Of a stretch of 13,846 nt of DNA, positions 7,134 to 13,846 are shown in pieces; positions within the stretch are counted from its first letter, which is position 1, and each line of letters starts with the position of its first letter. Below the pieces are notes generated by a model. That model was not told the DNA's origin and made no database searches. It saw nothing but the letters and a program-made list of their open reading frames with translations. Origin of the DNA: Bacillota bacterium. Lineage in GTDB: Bacteria > Bacillota > Clostridia > Lachnospirales > Anaerotignaceae. Location: contig JAEZPX010000182.1 in NCBI GenBank assembly GCA_023413275.1, forward strand, positions 1-13,846, read 5' to 3'. The position numbers and the translations under genes are program-made.

Positions 7134-7865
7134 TCAATCATTATCTTTATTTATATAACTAATGTATTCTTCAAAACAGATGTTTTGATTATATATTTCA
7201 GTTGCCACCTTTTCTCCCACATAGCGATAGTGCCACGGTTCGTGAGATACTCCTGTTATATCAGTCTTATTGGAGGGATAGCGCTGAATAAAACCGTAAC
7301 GATGGGCATTATTGGCAAGCCAATCATACACTTCTCTTCCCTTTGAATAAATTCCGTCTGCGTTAATATCCACTGCAATTCCCAATTCATGTTCACTGGT
7401 ACCGGGAATGGCCACCCAAAGCTCTGCTTCTTTTTTGGCTTTTTTGGAGGATAGTCCCTGTGCCTTAAAAGCTGATATTTTTTCATTATAAATACCTTGC
7501 TGTGTCTCTTGCGTCCGATATCCCGATGCAACGACGGGATATATTCCATTTTTTCTTGCATCATCAAACATTGCTTGTAAATATGGATATATGCGTTCAT
7601 CCACAAACTGTCCCTTGCCTACTTTAGTCAGTTTCAACTCCGGTGGGTTGAGAATAGGATTCCATTTGTTAACCAAAATCAAGCTGCAATCTTTCTCATT
7701 TTTGTCTGCCGAATCAACTTGTATTATTTTGTGGTAGGCATTTACTACACTTCGTCTGTTCAATTCCATATGACCAATCAGTCCAATATAAATAATAAAT
7801 AAGAGAATAAAAATAAGCTTCAGTTTTTTCTTTCTCTTTTTATTCTGTTTTGATTTTCTTTCCAC
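7134..7865 (-). CDS. vanY: VanY-type membrane-anchored D,D-carboxypeptidase (M15B)
   Basis: Zinc peptidase of the VanY/M15B family that removes the terminal D-Ala from peptidoglycan pentapeptides, lowering the number of glycopeptide-binding termini. I chose GTG at 7865 as the start because AAGGAGGAA ends 5 nt upstream. The longer frame from GTG 7916 has no ribosome-binding site and would put 17 odd residues before a classic N-terminus. From 7865 the protein is 243 aa: a Lys/Arg-rich start, one TM anchor at about 17-33, then an extracytoplasmic catalytic domain. ASGYRTQETQ (113-122) opens the domain. SEHELGIAVD (157-166) supplies the Zn ligands His159 and Asp166, and EPWHYRYV (209-216) supplies Glu209 and the third ligand His212. 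All catalytic residues are intact. It lies 138 nt after vanS in the same orientation, so VanRS is the likely regulator. A DacB-like housekeeping role is the alternative. Confidence 0.93.
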   Translation of the reverse strand: MERKSKQNKKRKKKLKLIFILLFIIYIGLIGHMELNRRSVVNAYHKIIQVDSADKNEKDCSLILVNKWNPILNPPELKLTKVGKGQFVDERIYPYLQAMFDDARKNGIYPVVASGYRTQETQQGIYNEKISAFKAQGLSSKKAKKEAELWVAIPGTSEHELGIAVDINADGIYSKGREVYDWLANNAHRYGFIQRYPSNKTDITGVSHEPWHYRYVGEKVATEIYNQNICFEEYISYINKDND

Positions 7866-7895
7866 AGAAATTCCTCCTTGATTTATGACAAAATA

Positions 7896-7928
7896 AAAGC
7901 ACCCCTGCTTTGACACAAAAATTGTATC
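7896..7928 (-). promoter_or_regulatory. Paired inverted repeats just upstream of vanY (possible operator or weak terminator)
   Basis: On the minus strand GATACAA-TTT-TTGTGTC (7928-7912) is a 7-bp dyad with one G-U pair. Directly after it AAAGCA-GGGG-TGCTTT (7911-7896) forms a 6-bp hairpin followed by TATTTTG. Both lie between the vanS stop and the vanY Shine-Dalgarno site. The second could be a weak terminator or attenuator that lowers vanY relative to vanRS, and the first could be an operator. I see no clear -35/-10 pair in this gap. Confidence 0.3.
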
Positions 7929-8003
7929 TTAGACAAGGGTAACGATTTTTTGTTTTTTCAAAAGAATTTCTGATTTTTATATACGTAAATCCTTACAAAT
8001 TCC

Positions 8004-9119
8004 CTACGAAAGTGGCAGTGTAACAACAAATTCAACTTTTTCATCTTTACTATCTGCAGTAATTGACCCTCGGTGAAGGGAAATAATTTCTTTTGCAATA
8101 GCCAGCCCCAACCCAGCACCTCCATTATTGGTGCCTCTGGCTGTATCAAGCCGATAAAATTGTTCGAAAATTCTATCAAGCTTTTCTTTTTCAATGGTAT
8201 TTCCATGATTCAAAAATGTAATCCTTGTTTCGGTGCTGTTTTGGGCTACAGAAATTTCAATGGTTGTATTGGAAAAACTATAAAACACAGCATTTCTAAG
8301 CAAATTATCAAATACTCGTTGTAGTTTGTTTGCATCACATTTTGTATGAACATTGGTCGAGACATTTAACTTACATTCCAAATTCTTATTCGATAGCATT
8401 GGTTCAAATTCAAATACAAGTTGCTCTAGCAATCGAGTTAAATTCACATTGCTGTATTGTAATTCAATATTGGAAAGGTTAAACCTTGTGATTTCAAAAA
8501 ATTCATTGATTAATTCCTCTAAGCGCTCTGCTTTATTCAAAGAAATGGACAGATATTTTTCCCTAAGCTCTTCAGATATTTGATTTTCATCAAGGAGCAA
8601 TGTAAGGTAACCAATCACTGAAGTAAGAGGTGTTTTTAAATCATGGGCTAAATAAACAATCAAGTCATTTTTTCTTTGCTCTGCTTCTTTTGCAATCTGT
8701 GCATTACGCAGTGCCATTTCTCTCACCTGATTCAACTCATCTTGAACACTTTTTAAGTCATTAGGAAGAATAATTTGCTGGTCGGTTGGTGTAGCAAGCT
8801 TTTCGGAAGCTGCTATCATATGATCAAGATAAAAAAGTGGTTTTTTCACAAAATGATAGGTAATAAAAATCCAGCTTGTAATAATGGGTATGCCCAGAAA
8901 AATATAGAGGTAGTTTTTTATGAATTTCAAAAATATATAAAGAGGGTCATCTTGAACCCATAGAAAGCCTTTAAGCAGATCGTATGCAATAAATACAAAA
9001 AAGAGGAAACCGATTACAACTGCGGCAAATGATACAAAACATTGGAATGCAATTTTTCTGCTAATTTGGCTTTTATAATTTGATTGCGTACTTGGCGAAT
9101 TATTCAATGGTGTAGCCAA
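8004..9119 (-). CDS. vanS: VanS-type sensor histidine kinase
   Basis: Membrane kinase expected to sense envelope or glycopeptide stress and phosphorylate the adjacent VanR-like regulator. As listed it has 371 aa. Two TM helices lie at about 24-46 and 71-90, enclosing a short external loop of roughly 24 residues. The kinase core shows an H-box YLAHDLKTPLTSVIGYL with His159, an N-box DNLLRNAVFYS with Asn276, an F-box-like RIFEQFYR (317-324) and a G-box NNGGAGLGLAI (331-341). The 5' end overlaps the vanR stop by 20 nt, implying translational coupling. The start is uncertain. TTG at 9119 directly abuts a run of six G, which is too close to be its ribosome-binding site. TTG at 9107 is 12 nt from that run and would give 367 aa. 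The core fits VanS better than PhoR-type kinases, mainly through its partner and gene order. Confidence 0.9.
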   Translation of the reverse strand: MATPLNNSPSTQSNYKSQISRKIAFQCFVSFAAVVIGFLFFVFIAYDLLKGFLWVQDDPLYIFLKFIKNYLYIFLGIPIITSWIFITYHFVKKPLFYLDHMIAASEKLATPTDQQIILPNDLKSVQDELNQVREMALRNAQIAKEAEQRKNDLIVYLAHDLKTPLTSVIGYLTLLLDENQISEELREKYLSISLNKAERLEELINEFFEITRFNLSNIELQYSNVNLTRLLEQLVFEFEPMLSNKNLECKLNVSTNVHTKCDANKLQRVFDNLLRNAVFYSFSNTTIEISVAQNSTETRITFLNHGNTIEKEKLDRIFEQFYRLDTARGTNNGGAGLGLAIAKEIISLHRGSITADSKDEKVEFVVTLPLS

Positions 9120-9801
9120 CCCCCCATACAGTTTTAATGAATTTTGGATTTTTAGTAGGTTCTTTTAATTTTTCTCTCAGCCTTCCAATATGCGCCATGA
9201 CCGTATTGTTATTATCCAAATACTTTTCTCCCCATACAGCTTCAAAAAGTTCCTCCGAAGAGATCACCTTGCCTCGCTTTTCACATAAGTACCAAAGAAT
9301 AGAAAACTCAATGGGGGTTAAAGCAATTTCTTTATTAAACAGCTTACATCTATGGGTACTTTTATTAATCATCAATCCGTTAAAATCAAACTCATCGTTT
9401 TCTATATCGGCATTCCCTTTTGTGTTACCATTATATTTTACGTAACGCCGTAATTGTGTTTTTACCCTTGCAACAACCTCCAAAGGATTAAATGGTTTTG
9501 TGATATAATCGTCCGCCCCAATGGTAAGCCCCATTATTTTATCAGTATCTTCAACCTTTGCAGTCAGCATAATAATGGGATAAAAATATTTCTGTCTTAT
9601 CTTCTGGCATAAACGAAATCCATCAATATCAGGAAGCATAACATCTAAAACAGCTAAATCAAGTTTTGTAGCCTCAATGCACTGAAGGGCTTCTAGACCA
9701 TTATAATATTTATATACCGTATAGCCATCATTTCTAAGATAAACCTCAAGCAAGTCAGCTATTTCCTTTTCATCATCTACAATTAAAATTGTTTCTTTCA
9801 T
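9100..9801 (-). CDS. vanR: VanR-type OmpR-family response regulator
   Basis: A 233-aa transcription factor: receiver domain at about 1-120 and OmpR/PhoB winged-helix DNA-binding domain at about 135-233. Receiver residues are intact: acidic pair Asp9/Asp10 in LIVDDEKEIADL, phospho-acceptor Asp53 in LAVLDVMLPD, Thr80 in PIIMLTAK and Lys102 in ITKPFNP. The sequence through GLTIGADDYITKPF and VVARVKTQLRRY matches VanR of the enterococcal clusters closely by eye. The output domain ends with KFIKTVWGVGYTIE. The ATG at 9801 has its purine-rich site AAGGGGG about 13 nt upstream, longer than ideal, so translation may be modest. It is the first gene of the vanR-vanS-vanY series, with a candidate promoter at 9844-9872; autoregulation is likely but not demonstrable here. 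Confidence 0.93.
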   Translation of the reverse strand: MKETILIVDDEKEIADLLEVYLRNDGYTVYKYYNGLEALQCIEATKLDLAVLDVMLPDIDGFRLCQKIRQKYFYPIIMLTAKVEDTDKIMGLTIGADDYITKPFNPLEVVARVKTQLRRYVKYNGNTKGNADIENDEFDFNGLMINKSTHRCKLFNKEIALTPIEFSILWYLCEKRGKVISSEELFEAVWGEKYLDNNNTVMAHIGRLREKLKEPTKNPKFIKTVWGVGYTIE

Positions 9802-9843
9802 ATAAGTTTTTCAACCCCCTTCACGACTAGACACGTCTGTACC

Positions 9844-9872
9844 ATCTTAAATCCACAATTTTGTTTTGTCAG
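9844..9872 (-). promoter_or_regulatory. Candidate promoter of vanRS
   Basis: The minus strand shows CTGACA (9872-9867, 5/6 match), a 17-nt spacer and TAAGAT (9849-9844, 4/6 match). This gives a leader of about 40 nt before the ATG at 9801. The weak -10 would suit an activator-dependent promoter. Confidence 0.45.
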
Positions 9873-9929
9873 TTTATCCTTTTTACAAATCAGGAAAAAC
9901 TTAATCGTCATTGTCTGCCTATGAAATGA

Positions 9930-9983
9930 GGGTAGTCCGTCCCCATTATCACTAATTCAAAGATATTAAGGTTCGGACTACCC
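9930..9983. repeat. 54-nt near-perfect hairpin between the bce and van modules
   Basis: The outer arms GGGTAGTCCG (9930-9939) and CGGACTACCC (9974-9983) are exact inverse complements. The inner arms, written on the minus strand as CCTTAATATC and GATAATGGGG, continue the pairing with one mismatch and two G-U pairs around an 11-nt loop. Neither side carries a U-run, so it is not a canonical intrinsic terminator. It could end bceAB transcription without a U-tract, protect the bceAB mRNA 3' end, or be a small REP- or MITE-like repeat. Confidence 0.75.
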
Positions 9984-10017
9984 ACACAACATTATGCTAG
10001 CTAAAAAAAGATAATAC

Positions 10018-11994
10018 TCAACTCTTTCCTTTTACAATTTTATAGTACGTACTTGCTGTTACAAAATAACTTAAGATATAAAAAACTGTAAAAACAGCGA
10101 TGATCCCAAGGGCACATAACAAAATCAAATTCGTATTATAAAGGTTTAGTGCATAAAGCAACCGAATGGTAATTTTAAGTCCCATCATTGTATGAAGTAT
10201 TGCAACAACCAATGGTAAACCAAATACCAGCATAATCTGCCTATGAATTGTCGATTTTACATCGTCATCACTCAACCCAACCTGTTGCATAATTATAAAA
10301 TTCTGCTTATCCTCTAGCCCTTCTGAGATTTGCTTATAATACATAATCAATAATAAACAAATGGTAAAAATCAGTCCAAAAAACACGCCAATAAATAATA
10401 AGCCACCATCCATTGATTTTACGTCATAACCCCAGTCGATGATATTCTTACTGGTATAAAATCCCGGCATTTGAGCACAAGCCATATCTAAATCAGCCAA
10501 AAGTGCTTCTTTGTTGCTTGTTTCCCCATCCATGTTAAACCAAATGGAATAATAAGGAGAAGGATTGTCCCCCTGAAAGGTTTTTGCCATTTCCTCCATG
10601 CTTTTGTAATCCTTTAAGATAAAATACATCCTTCCCGAAGAATAATTGTTTTTCTCTTTTGTATCAAAGCGGAGGGAATTCAATTCTTTTTTCACACGAT
10701 ATTCCTTACCATTCACAATCGCCGAATCATATTTAAAATCATCTGTATTTGAATAGACTAGTATTTCATTATCCTCTAATGTGATGTTTTGAGATTCGAT
10801 GCGATTAAAATCAGATAACGACAATAATCTAATGGAGCTTTCATTGTCTCCTGTGTCTTCCCTTATAATCGAAAATATATTTTCTCTTTCATCTAGTGTA
10901 ACAACAAAATAGGGAAAATCAATTCTATCTGCTATTTTAACCTGCTTTTCCTCTGCCAGCCTTGATAATTCTGCATCAAAATGGTTTTTATCCGCCATTT
11001 TATCATATTCAAAAATATAATTGGCATCAAGAGGGTAATTAAATCGAATTGCAGATTCTTCCCCCAACGTCAGGGATACTGTACAAAGCAAAGTAATAAT
11101 CACCATGGTACTGAAAATACAAATATTTACTAAGCTTGCAGCACTTTTCTTCATTCGGTAAATCATTCCAGAAACAGTGATATAATTACTTTTTTTATAG
11201 TAGAATTTTTTATTCTTTCTAAGGGTTCTTAACAGCACAATACTTCCTGATGTAAACAAAAAATAGGTGCCAATGACAACCAACAAAACTGCTAAGAAAA
11301 AGTTGATAAAAATCATGCTGTTAATCTCAGAAACAATTGCAATATAATATCCACCGCCTAAGAAAATAATACCAAGGAAAGCGAGAATCCAAATATGCTT
11401 CGGTTCTTTTTCACCTTTTTGGGGCTCTCTCAACAAATCACTGGGATTTGTCCGTGTCACTTGAAATAAATTCGTTGCCAAATTAAGAAATGATACCAAC
11501 CCAAAAAAAGCAAACGTTAATAGAAAACTATTCATTGGCATTGTAAAGGTAATATCAATAGGCAATCCACTGGCATTAAGCAATATCAAAAATGATAGCT
11601 TTGCAAAAACCACTGCTGTTATCAATCCAATTACCATATATATCATATAGATAAAAAAAGTTTCTAAAAACATCATAATCGCAATATGCTTTTTTTCCAA
11701 CCCTAAAATACTGTATAAGCCAATTTCTTTTTTACGTCTCTTAATTAAAAAACTGTTTGTATAAAATAAGAATGGAACTAAAATGATGGCCAATAACACG
11801 TTCCCGATTTGTAGAAGCAACCAAACATATTCTGCGTGGGGTACATTTTTAAGAAACTCATTATTTATAATACAGTTAAATATAAAGAAAATACAAACGG
11901 AAAAAGCTGATGTTAAAATATACGGAAAGTATACAATGCCATTTTTTCTTATACCTGTAAAAGCCATCTTAGGCAAGATAATCCCTTTATTCAT
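10018..11994 (-). CDS. bceB: BceB-type ABC transporter permease (FtsX domains, large extracellular loop)
   Basis: Permease of a peptide-detoxification ABC transporter that, with BceA, frees lipid-II-cycle intermediates from antimicrobial peptides and passes flux information to a BceS kinase. I use ATG 11994: AAGGAG lies 9 nt upstream, whereas TTG 12003 would abut that site. The ATG overlaps the bceA stop (ATGAATAA), so the two genes are translationally coupled. The protein is 658 aa. Hydrophobic segments fall near residues 20-43, 55-80, 104-130, 155-175, 203-222, 227-250 and 287-310. An extracellular domain of roughly 220 residues follows (about 312-530), then three more TM helices near 530-553, 587-609 and 620-645. 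This 10-TM plan with one large loop between TM7 and TM8 is diagnostic of the BceB family. The antibiotic specificity lies in that loop and cannot be read by eye. Confidence 0.93.
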   Translation of the reverse strand: MNKGIILPKMAFTGIRKNGIVYFPYILTSAFSVCIFFIFNCIINNEFLKNVPHAEYVWLLLQIGNVLLAIILVPFLFYTNSFLIKRRKKEIGLYSILGLEKKHIAIMMFLETFFIYMIYMVIGLITAVVFAKLSFLILLNASGLPIDITFTMPMNSFLLTFAFFGLVSFLNLATNLFQVTRTNPSDLLREPQKGEKEPKHIWILAFLGIIFLGGGYYIAIVSEINSMIFINFFLAVLLVVIGTYFLFTSGSIVLLRTLRKNKKFYYKKSNYITVSGMIYRMKKSAASLVNICIFSTMVIITLLCTVSLTLGEESAIRFNYPLDANYIFEYDKMADKNHFDAELSRLAEEKQVKIADRIDFPYFVVTLDERENIFSIIREDTGDNESSIRLLSLSDFNRIESQNITLEDNEILVYSNTDDFKYDSAIVNGKEYRVKKELNSLRFDTKEKNNYSSGRMYFILKDYKSMEEMAKTFQGDNPSPYYSIWFNMDGETSNKEALLADLDMACAQMPGFYTSKNIIDWGYDVKSMDGGLLFIGVFFGLIFTICLLLIMYYKQISEGLEDKQNFIIMQQVGLSDDDVKSTIHRQIMLVFGLPLVVAILHTMMGLKITIRLLYALNLYNTNLILLCALGIIAVFTVFYILSYFVTASTYYKIVKGKS

Positions 11995-12757
11995 GCTCTT
12001 CAACTCCTTCAGTCTGAAGTACTGTTAAAGTATCAGATATCTTATGATACATTTCATCATCAGAGGAATTTCCTCGATAAACTTGATGAAACAAATTTCC
12101 ATCTTTTATAAATAACACTCTTCCGGCACATTTGGCCGCTTGCATGCTATGGGTAACCATTACAATTGTCTGCCCAAGCTTATTAATATCTGAAAACATA
12201 TTTAAAAGGCTGGTTGCTGATTTGGAATCCAAGGCTCCCGTTGGTTCATCTGCAAGTATAAGCTTCGGCTGTGTGATTAGTGCTCTGGCTACCGCCGCTC
12301 TTTGCTTCTGCCCACCTGAAACTTCATAAGGATATTTTTGTAATAACGCTGTGATTTCTAATTTCTTTGCCAAGGGAATTAGACGTTCCTCCATTTCACC
12401 AAATGCTTTTCCTTGTAGTACCAATGGTAAAAATATGTTATCTTGCAAAGAAAAAGTATCTAATAGGTTAAAATCTTGAAATACAAAACCAAGGTTATCT
12501 CTTCGAAATGCACATAGCTCTTTGTTTTTAATTTTGGAGAAAGATTTCTTATCCAATAATATCTCACCCTCTGTAGGCTTATCCAAAGATGCCAATAAAT
12601 TAAGCAAAGTGGTCTTACCGGATCCGGATTCCCCCATAATTGCAACATATTCTCCTTTTTCCACAGAAAAACTTACGTTCTCTAATGCCTTCACTTGATT
12701 GCCACCAAATCTTGTGGTATATACTTTTTTAAGATTTTTAACTTCTAAAAATGCCAT
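11987..12757 (-). CDS. bceA: BceA-type ABC transporter ATP-binding protein
   Basis: ATPase partner of the downstream BceB permease. Counting from ATG 12757 it has 256 aa. Walker A is GESGSGKT (42-49), the Q-loop glutamine is Gln94 in VFQDFNLLD, the signature is SGGQKQR (147-153), Walker B plus D-loop is LILADEPTGALD (166-177) and the switch histidine is His203 in MVTHSMQ. KVYTTRFGGNQVKALENVSF near the N-terminus is typical of BceA/MacB-type ATPases. Two starts are possible, ATG 12769 and ATG 12757. The second gives the usual MxFLEVKNLKKVY beginning and has AGAGATGA as a plausible ribosome-binding site. It overlaps bceB by 8 nt. A terminator separates it from the kinase gene, so it probably has its own inducible promoter. 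Confidence 0.95.
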   Translation of the reverse strand: MAFLEVKNLKKVYTTRFGGNQVKALENVSFSVEKGEYVAIMGESGSGKTTLLNLLASLDKPTEGEILLDKKSFSKIKNKELCAFRRDNLGFVFQDFNLLDTFSLQDNIFLPLVLQGKAFGEMEERLIPLAKKLEITALLQKYPYEVSGGQKQRAAVARALITQPKLILADEPTGALDSKSATSLLNMFSDINKLGQTIVMVTHSMQAAKCAGRVLFIKDGNLFHQVYRGNSSDDEMYHKISDTLTVLQTEGVEEHE

Positions 12758-12816
12758 GAAATAAATCATCTCTTCTCTCTTAATTTTTAATTTCTTAACT
12801 CTATATACATTTTAAC

Positions 12817-12858
12817 AAAAAAAGAAATGATCTGCCTTTATTCCGGCTTACATTTCTT
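12817..12858 (-). terminator. Intrinsic terminator between bceS and bceA
   Basis: On the minus strand AAGAAATG (12858-12851) pairs with CATTTCTT (12829-12822), with an inner GCC/GGC helix and a small loop, followed by five further T. It lies about 35 nt after the bceS stop, and it would partly uncouple the kinase gene from bceAB. Confidence 0.65.
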
Positions 12859-12867
12859 GTTGGAATC

Positions 12868-12881
12868 TTTCAATATTGTAA
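12868..12881. promoter_or_regulatory. Candidate BceR-type operator upstream of bceAB
   Basis: The minus strand reads TTACA-ATAT-TGAAA, one base away from the BceR-type consensus TnACA-N4-TGTAA as I recall it. It is about 110 nt before the bceA start, just beyond the kinase stop codon. A convincing -35 box is absent and only a TATATA-like -10 (12807-12802) is visible, which would suit regulator-dependent transcription. The site is short, so chance occurrence in A+T-rich DNA is possible. Confidence 0.4.
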
Positions 12882-12892
12882 GGTTAACCCTC

Positions 12893-13846
12893 TTAGTCAA
12901 ACTCTTGGGGCTTTCCTTTGCCGTTTTGCTTTCCAAAATAGATCTGAAACATAGTGCCCTTTCCAACCTCTGAGGATACACTAATATCAAAACCCAATTT
13001 ATTTAAAACTTGCTTGCACAAATATAAACCAATTCCAGTTGATTTTTTATCCATTCTGCCATTATATCCCGTAAATCCTTTTTCAAAAATACGGGGTAAA
13101 TCTTCTTCTTTTATACCAATTCCGGTATCTGAGATACATAATACCGAATCTGCCGAGGTAACTCCATATGCATGCTTTAACTTATCATTAAACTGGGTAG
13201 TATGGGTTGAATTAATATATTCAATGGAAATGCTGCCTTTTGCAGTATATTTAATGCAATTAGATAGAATTTGCTCAATCACAAAACCCAACCATTTTTC
13301 ATCACTAATGACAACGCCATCAAAAGCTTCCAAGTGAAGAGAAATCTTTTTTTCAATAAAACTAATGGAGTATTTTTTTACTGATTGTTTTACAATTTCA
13401 TATAGATTGCATTCTTTTAGCAAAATGTCATAGGACATATGCTGTAATCGAAGATAATAAAGTGCCATCTCCGCATATTGCTCAACTTTAAACAATTCTT
13501 GCTTCATCAGCATACTATTTTTCTGACTATCTTCTGCCTGTAGCAATAGATATAAAGCAGCAATGGGTGTTTTTATTTGATGAATCCAAATCGTATAATA
13601 ATCTTTGCTCTCCACTTCTTGTTTCTTCATTTTTGAGTATAATTCAGTACGGTTTTCAAATAAATCTCCCAATAACACTCCATATAGTTCTTCTATATAA
13701 TTGCTTGGTTTAGGAATCATGCTTATCGTTGTTTCCATATTTAAATAAGATTCATATAACCCATGATACTTTTTTTTATATTGAATAAAATTACGAATCA
13801 AAAAGCAGCTTCCTAAAAATGTGCAGATTAATAGACTATATAAAAT
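12893..13846 (-). CDS. bceS: BceS-type intramembrane-sensing histidine kinase, 5' end cut by window
   Basis: Sensor kinase that works with the BceAB transporter as co-sensor and phosphorylates a BceR-type regulator, presumably encoded just outside the window. The frame stays open to the window edge, giving 317 visible residues; the TTG at 13801 is not a real start. The first visible residues are a hydrophobic helix, ILYSLLICTFLGSCFLI, which would be the second of the two TM helices usual in this family, so little is missing. The H-box YTIWIHQIKTPIAALYLL places the phospho-histidine at about visible residue 89; HQIKTPI is typical of BceS. The N-box is IEQILSNCIKYTAKG, followed by SDTGIGIKEEDLPRIFEKG and the G-box KKSTGIGLYLCKQ. 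No extracellular sensor domain is visible, as expected for this class. Confidence 0.93.
   Translation of the reverse strand: MLYSLLICTFLGSCFLIRNFIQYKKKYHGLYESYLNMETTISMIPKPSNYIEELYGVLLGDLFENRTELYSKMKKQEVESKDYYTIWIHQIKTPIAALYLLLQAEDSQKNSMLMKQELFKVEQYAEMALYYLRLQHMSYDILLKECNLYEIVKQSVKKYSISFIEKKISLHLEAFDGVVISDEKWLGFVIEQILSNCIKYTAKGSISIEYINSTHTTQFNDKLKHAYGVTSADSVLCISDTGIGIKEEDLPRIFEKGFTGYNGRMDKKSTGIGLYLCKQVLNKLGFDISVSSEVGKGTMFQIYFGKQNGKGKPQEFD

Noticed and set aside
6915..7346. A 143-codon plus-strand open frame rich in Ile, Phe and Ser.
   Set aside because: It is antisense to the 3' end of vanY and to the promoter of the small HTH gene, has no ribosome-binding site and a composition typical of A+T-rich antisense frames.
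7256..7606. A 116-codon minus-strand frame within vanY.
   Set aside because: It is a shifted frame of vanY; the vanY frame carries all the catalytic motifs.
12882..12889. The 8-bp palindrome GGTTAACC next to the bceS stop.
   Set aside because: It is short, lies partly beside a better candidate operator and has no partner; there is not enough to call it a site.
13799..13801. A TTG start for the kinase gene at 13801.
   Set aside because: The frame stays open to the window edge and encodes a hydrophobic helix upstream, so the gene continues beyond the window.
1..13846. CRISPR arrays, tRNA or rRNA genes, transposase genes and prophage genes.
   Set aside because: No regularly spaced repeats, cloverleaf-type sequences, transposase motifs or phage structural genes were seen on either strand.

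Overview
The window looks like chromosome of a low-GC Gram-positive anaerobe of the class Clostridia. The glycine-cleavage P-protein is split into two subunits, a tandem glycine riboswitch controls the operon, A+T content is high, Shine-Dalgarno sites are strong AGGAGG types, and Bce-type and Van-type envelope genes are present. I cannot name the genus. Every gene I can support lies on the minus strand, so transcription runs from high to low coordinates. The window cuts one gene at each end.

Region 1 (1-5559) is a complete-looking glycine cleavage operon read gcvT-gcvH-gcvPA-gcvPB-lpdA, with lpdA cut off by the window start. A sigma-A-type promoter (5531-5559), a two-aptamer glycine riboswitch (5334-5502) and an intrinsic terminator (5283-5337) precede it. 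The last P1 strand of the riboswitch is shared with the terminator stem, the expected layout of a glycine-activated ON switch. The operon supplies the P, T, H and L proteins that turn glycine into CO2, NH3, NADH and methylene-tetrahydrofolate.

Region 2 (5650-6961) holds a stand-alone class I SAM-dependent methyltransferase of unknown substrate. It also holds a small helix-turn-helix protein of a conserved clostridial family (CD3324-like), which has its own near-consensus promoter, a leader of about 140 nt and its own terminator. Positions 6962-7133 hold nothing I can recognise.

Region 3 (7134-9872) is a Van-type module in the order vanR-vanS-vanY: a response regulator, its sensor kinase and a membrane-anchored D,D-carboxypeptidase. 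No D-Ala-D-Lac or D-Ala-D-Ser ligase, VanH, VanT or VanX is present between the neighbouring genes. The module could trim pentapeptide precursors but could not build altered ones.

Region 4 (10018-13846) is a BceSAB-type antimicrobial-peptide detoxification module: an intramembrane-sensing kinase (5' end cut by the window), an ABC ATPase and a 10-TM FtsX-type permease with a large extracellular domain. A terminator and a candidate BceR-type operator lie between the kinase gene and the ABC genes. A 54-nt near-perfect hairpin lies between this module and the Van module. Regions 3 and 4 together look like a cell-envelope stress island aimed at lipid-II-type antibiotics. The parts belong to known families; the combination, the hairpin and the unexplained leader in region 2 are the points most worth checking.
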